This document shows, in pieces, positions 61,546-64,000 of a DNA stretch of 64,000 nucleotides. Below the pieces are notes generated by a model. The model was not told the DNA's origin. It saw only the letters and a program-made list of their open reading frames with translations, and did no database searches. Location of the stretch: contig BBFE01000014.1 of NCBI GenBank assembly GCA_001313085.1, positions 1-64,000 on the forward strand, given 5' to 3'. The position numbers and the translations under genes are program-made. The stretch's first letter is position 1; every line of letters starts with the position of its first letter. Source of the DNA: Paenibacillus sp. JCM 18996. GTDB lineage: Bacteria; Bacillota; Bacilli; Paenibacillales; NBRC-103111.

Positions 61546-63540
61546 TTACGCGTACTGTATTAGCGTTTCATCCCAGGTCACTTTCCATTCCACCCCTTCG
61601 GGCAAAGCTTCGCGAATTTTTTGCTCCAGAACGGCGTCTCCGTCCCAACTGCAGTCCAGCAAGGATACGATTCCCCGATCTTCGCCGGACCGGATCAGCC
61701 TGCCGGCTCCCTGCTTCAGCCGCAGCAGCATGTACGGCAAATCCACTTCCTCGAAAGGCGATTCCGAGACTTTGCGCTTTGCATTGTACACCGGGTCCTT
61801 AGGCGGCCAAGGCAGCGACCATACAATTACATTGGACAGCGACGGGCCGGGCACATCCAATCCCTCCCAGAGCGAAACGGAGCAAAGCACGCTCCGCTCT
61901 TCGTTCTGGAATTCGGAAATCAGGCCGCTAATTTCACGGTCTCCCTCAAACAGCAGCTTCATTCCCGCCACTGCAGGATGCTGCGAGGCTTGCTCCTTGA
62001 ACCGCTTTAGCTCCTCCCGGGAGCTGAACAGCATCAATGCCCTCCCTTCCGTCAATTGAAGCAGCCGTTCAGCCCATTCCATTTTTTCCGCGAAAGTATC
62101 CCCGCTGCCGACCGCGGCGAGAAAAAAACTTCATTTGTTCGCTGTATTTATAAGGAGACGGCACCGAAAATGACAAGTAATCCCGGATGCCCAAGCTGTC
62201 CGCCACGTATTCAAAGCTTCCCTCAACCGACAAAGTGGCTGAAGAAAAGACGACGGGGATGTTCTGGGAGAACACTCTCTCCTCCAGCACTTCCCGCACC
62301 ATATGGGCATAACGACGAGGGTCAAGCCGTCAGCGTCAGGTCCCGAACCATCCAGGCGATCAATTTTTTCGGAATCGTTGAATAATCCAAGCACCCGCTG
62401 TATCGTATCCAAATGCTCGTCGACAATTCTCAGCTGGTACTCGTTCAAAGAGAACGTCCCGCTCTCCAGCGCCAATTCTTCTTCCAGCCGGGAAAGCAGG
62501 CCGGTCAGCGTCCGCACCTCGTTATATACCGTTTTGTTCAATGCAATTTCCATCCGGTCGGAGCCTTCTACATTATGGGAGTTATTCCCCAGCACCCCGA
62601 ATAAATATTGGCTTTGCTCAAGCACCTCTTCGATGGCAAGGGCGAGCGACTCGCGGATCTGGCCTTTCAGCAGCCGGGTCAGTATTTCTTCGAGGACGGT
62701 GTGCTTCATTTTGTAGGTCAGAGCCTTTTGCGCCGCAGTCTCCAGCAGGTGCCCTTCATCGAAAACGACCGAACTGTGCTCAGGCAGCAGCGGCAGCTGA
62801 CCTTCCCTTATTCTCCCTTCGCGTGTCCATACATGCTCCATATAAAAAAAATCGTGCGAGCAGATGATTATATCCGCCGATTTACGGTAATGGTCCCGGG
62901 ATAAGGTCTGCCCGCAGCGGTGGCGCTTGTCGCACACCAGGCAGTCCTGGAACACATCCCAGCCAATCGCCTGCCACTGCTCGTCCGTCAAATGGCCGTA
63001 CGCTTTGCGGTCTCCATACGGGTAGAAGGACTGCAGCGCCCGCCTCTTATGCACGAACTCGGGCAACTCCTCATAGATCAGCTCGAATATGCCTTGCGCC
63101 GACTCTTCCTGCAGCCTGCTCTCGTCCAGCTTCTGCAGACATAAATACTGGTCCGGCGACTTGGCGAGACGGGCGTCGATCGTCAGGTTCAGATGCCGCG
63201 CCAGCTTGGCGATATCCCCTTCCGGTTTCACCAGCTGTTCAATCAGCGACTCATCCGCACAGGCGATGATAGCGGGCTTGCGTGTGTACCGGGCATACCC
63301 CGCGGCATACAGCAAATAGACAGAGTTTTCCCCGTACCTACTCCGGCCTCCGCGAAAATCGTCTTTTTTGCCCGCATAAGCCCGTTCCAGCTGATACGCC
63401 ATAAAGATCTGCTCGTCCCTCACTTCAAAGCCGGCTTCCGGCAGCAGCTCATAGAATACATCTCCAACCCAATCGCTAAGCTGCTGGATAAACGGCCGGG
63501 ACGGATCATAGGCGAAAGGGTAGGGTTGTCTTTGCTGCAT
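61546..63540 (-). CDS. XPD/DinG-family ATP-dependent DNA helicase
   Basis: ATG at 63540 behind AGGAGGAATCT; an in-frame extension to 63657 exists but overlaps the GNAT gene. Superfamily 2 helicase: corrected Walker A FAEAGVGTGKTLS (hidden by two compensating indels), four Cys suited to an Fe-S cluster (DQYLCLQK and DCLVCDKRHRCGQ), DEGH box VVFDEGHLLETAA, SSATLSVEGSFEYVADSLG, SLWEGLDVPGPSLSNVIVW and motif VI LKQGAGRLIRSGEDRGIV. Frame changes also near 62330, 62125 and 62085. Role in DNA repair inferred. Confidence 0.88.
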
Positions 63541-63610
63541 AGATTCCTCCTGATTAACCTCTGTCTTTGGCTGAACGCCAATAGCTTGCTCCATCGGCTC
63601 CGCAATTTTC

Positions 63611-64000
63611 TTAGCGTTTGCATCTCCGCCGCTTCCTAAACCTGCCTGGAGCCTCATTTATACCTGATTTGCTTCTAACCCATCTGCGCGGGCCGCTCAT
63701 AAAACGGTCTCCGTCCTTGATAAATCCATATTGCTGATATAAGCCATGGGCGTCTCTCGTCCCCAGAATTCCAGTGAGCCCGCGCAGCTCTTCCGCATTC
63801 ACGATCGTTTCGATCAGCTTCTTTCCTACGCCAACGCCCCGGTGCCCTGTCTCCATAAATACGTCGCACAGCCAATACATTGTAGCATAATCCGTGACAA
63901 CGCGCGCAAAGCCGACCTGCTTCCCATCGGTGTACACTCCATAGCACAGAGAGGTTTCGATCGATTTTCTTATGATCTCCTTCAGCCGCGCACCTGCCCA
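63611..64000 (-). CDS. GNAT family N-acetyltransferase (5' end outside window)
   Basis: Reads in frame from the window edge as RLKEIIRKSIETSLCYGVYT, then QVGFARVVTDYATMYWLCDV, acetyl-CoA loop METGHRGVGVGKKLIETIV and GILGTRDAHGLYQQYGFIKD. The C-terminus RFMSGPRRW is followed by about 30 basic residues that may come from a shift near the end. N-terminus is missing. This is the small single-domain type related to YjdJ/ElaA-like GNATs; substrate unknown. Confidence 0.82.
   Translation of the reverse strand, partial: WAGARLKEIIRKSIETSLCYGVYTDGKQVGFARVVTDYATMYWLCDVFMETGHRGVGVGKKLIETIVNAEELRGLTGILGTRDAHGLYQQYGFIKDGDRFMSGPRRWVRSKSGINEAPGRFRKRRRCKR

Overview
The window looks like the chromosome of a spore-forming Firmicute, most likely Paenibacillus or a close relative. 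The pointers are AAGGAGG-type ribosome binding sites with frequent TTG/GTG starts, spore genes (a Tgl-type spore-coat transglutaminase and a CdaS-type diadenylate cyclase), an S-layer-homology protein, two LplABC-like sugar importers lacking their own ATPase, and a membrane-anchored AraC-type sensor. This genus call is an inference from gene content; no rRNA or marker gene is present.

A dominant property is that most long genes are broken into overlapping frames. Nearly every break lies on a run of 7-8 A or T and is repaired by a one-base correction, which points to homopolymer errors in the read or assembly rather than mass gene decay. Such genes are annotated here as single CDSs and the shifts are noted. 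True remnants are listed separately: an IS110 transposase piece, a Tn3-type transposase piece, a PH-like piece, a possible ANT(6) piece, and a D-threonine-aldolase-like gene with a large internal deletion.

Layout. 1-7.5 kb: end of an acyltransferase-3 gene, a secreted YncE/phosphoesterase protein, an IS110 remnant, and a MalT-like LuxR regulator flanked by two small ORFs. 7.6-19.6 kb, all minus strand: a sugar catabolic cluster with a FucU mutarotase, aldo/keto reductase, sugar isomerase, two Gfo/Idh/MocA oxidoreductases, ABC importer (two permeases and lipoprotein), an enolase-superfamily dehydratase and two 2-hydroxyacid dehydrogenases. A ROK repressor is divergent at its head, and a perfect cre site lies inside it. 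20.9-25.6 kb: SLH protein, repeats, gene remnants and malate:quinone oxidoreductase. 25.6-35.1 kb: isomerase/oxidoreductase pair, DUF1796 protein, deleted DSD1-like gene, GNAT, transglutaminase, a large glycosyl hydrolase and several very small proteins. 35.2-43.6 kb: amino-acid permease, LysE exporter, second LplABC importer and its AraC-type sensor. 43.8-49.5 kb: glycerophosphodiesterase, serine hydrolase, polysaccharide deacetylase, a second FucU followed by a lactonase-type amidohydrolase, DUF1294 and VOC proteins. 49.7-64 kb: FetAB-like metal exporter, DedA-PAP2 fusion, erythromycin-esterase-like protein, HrpB, YdcF, zinc-independent MDR, CdaS, phosphodiester glycosidase, ThpR, DinG-like helicase and a GNAT cut by the window end.

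The two FucU genes, the AKR, the amidohydrolase, the enolase-superfamily enzyme and the dehydrogenases together would suit non-phosphorylative oxidation of a deoxy-sugar such as L-fucose or L-rhamnose. This is inferred from families, not shown. I found no clear defence island, CRISPR array, prophage, RNA gene or obvious new system.
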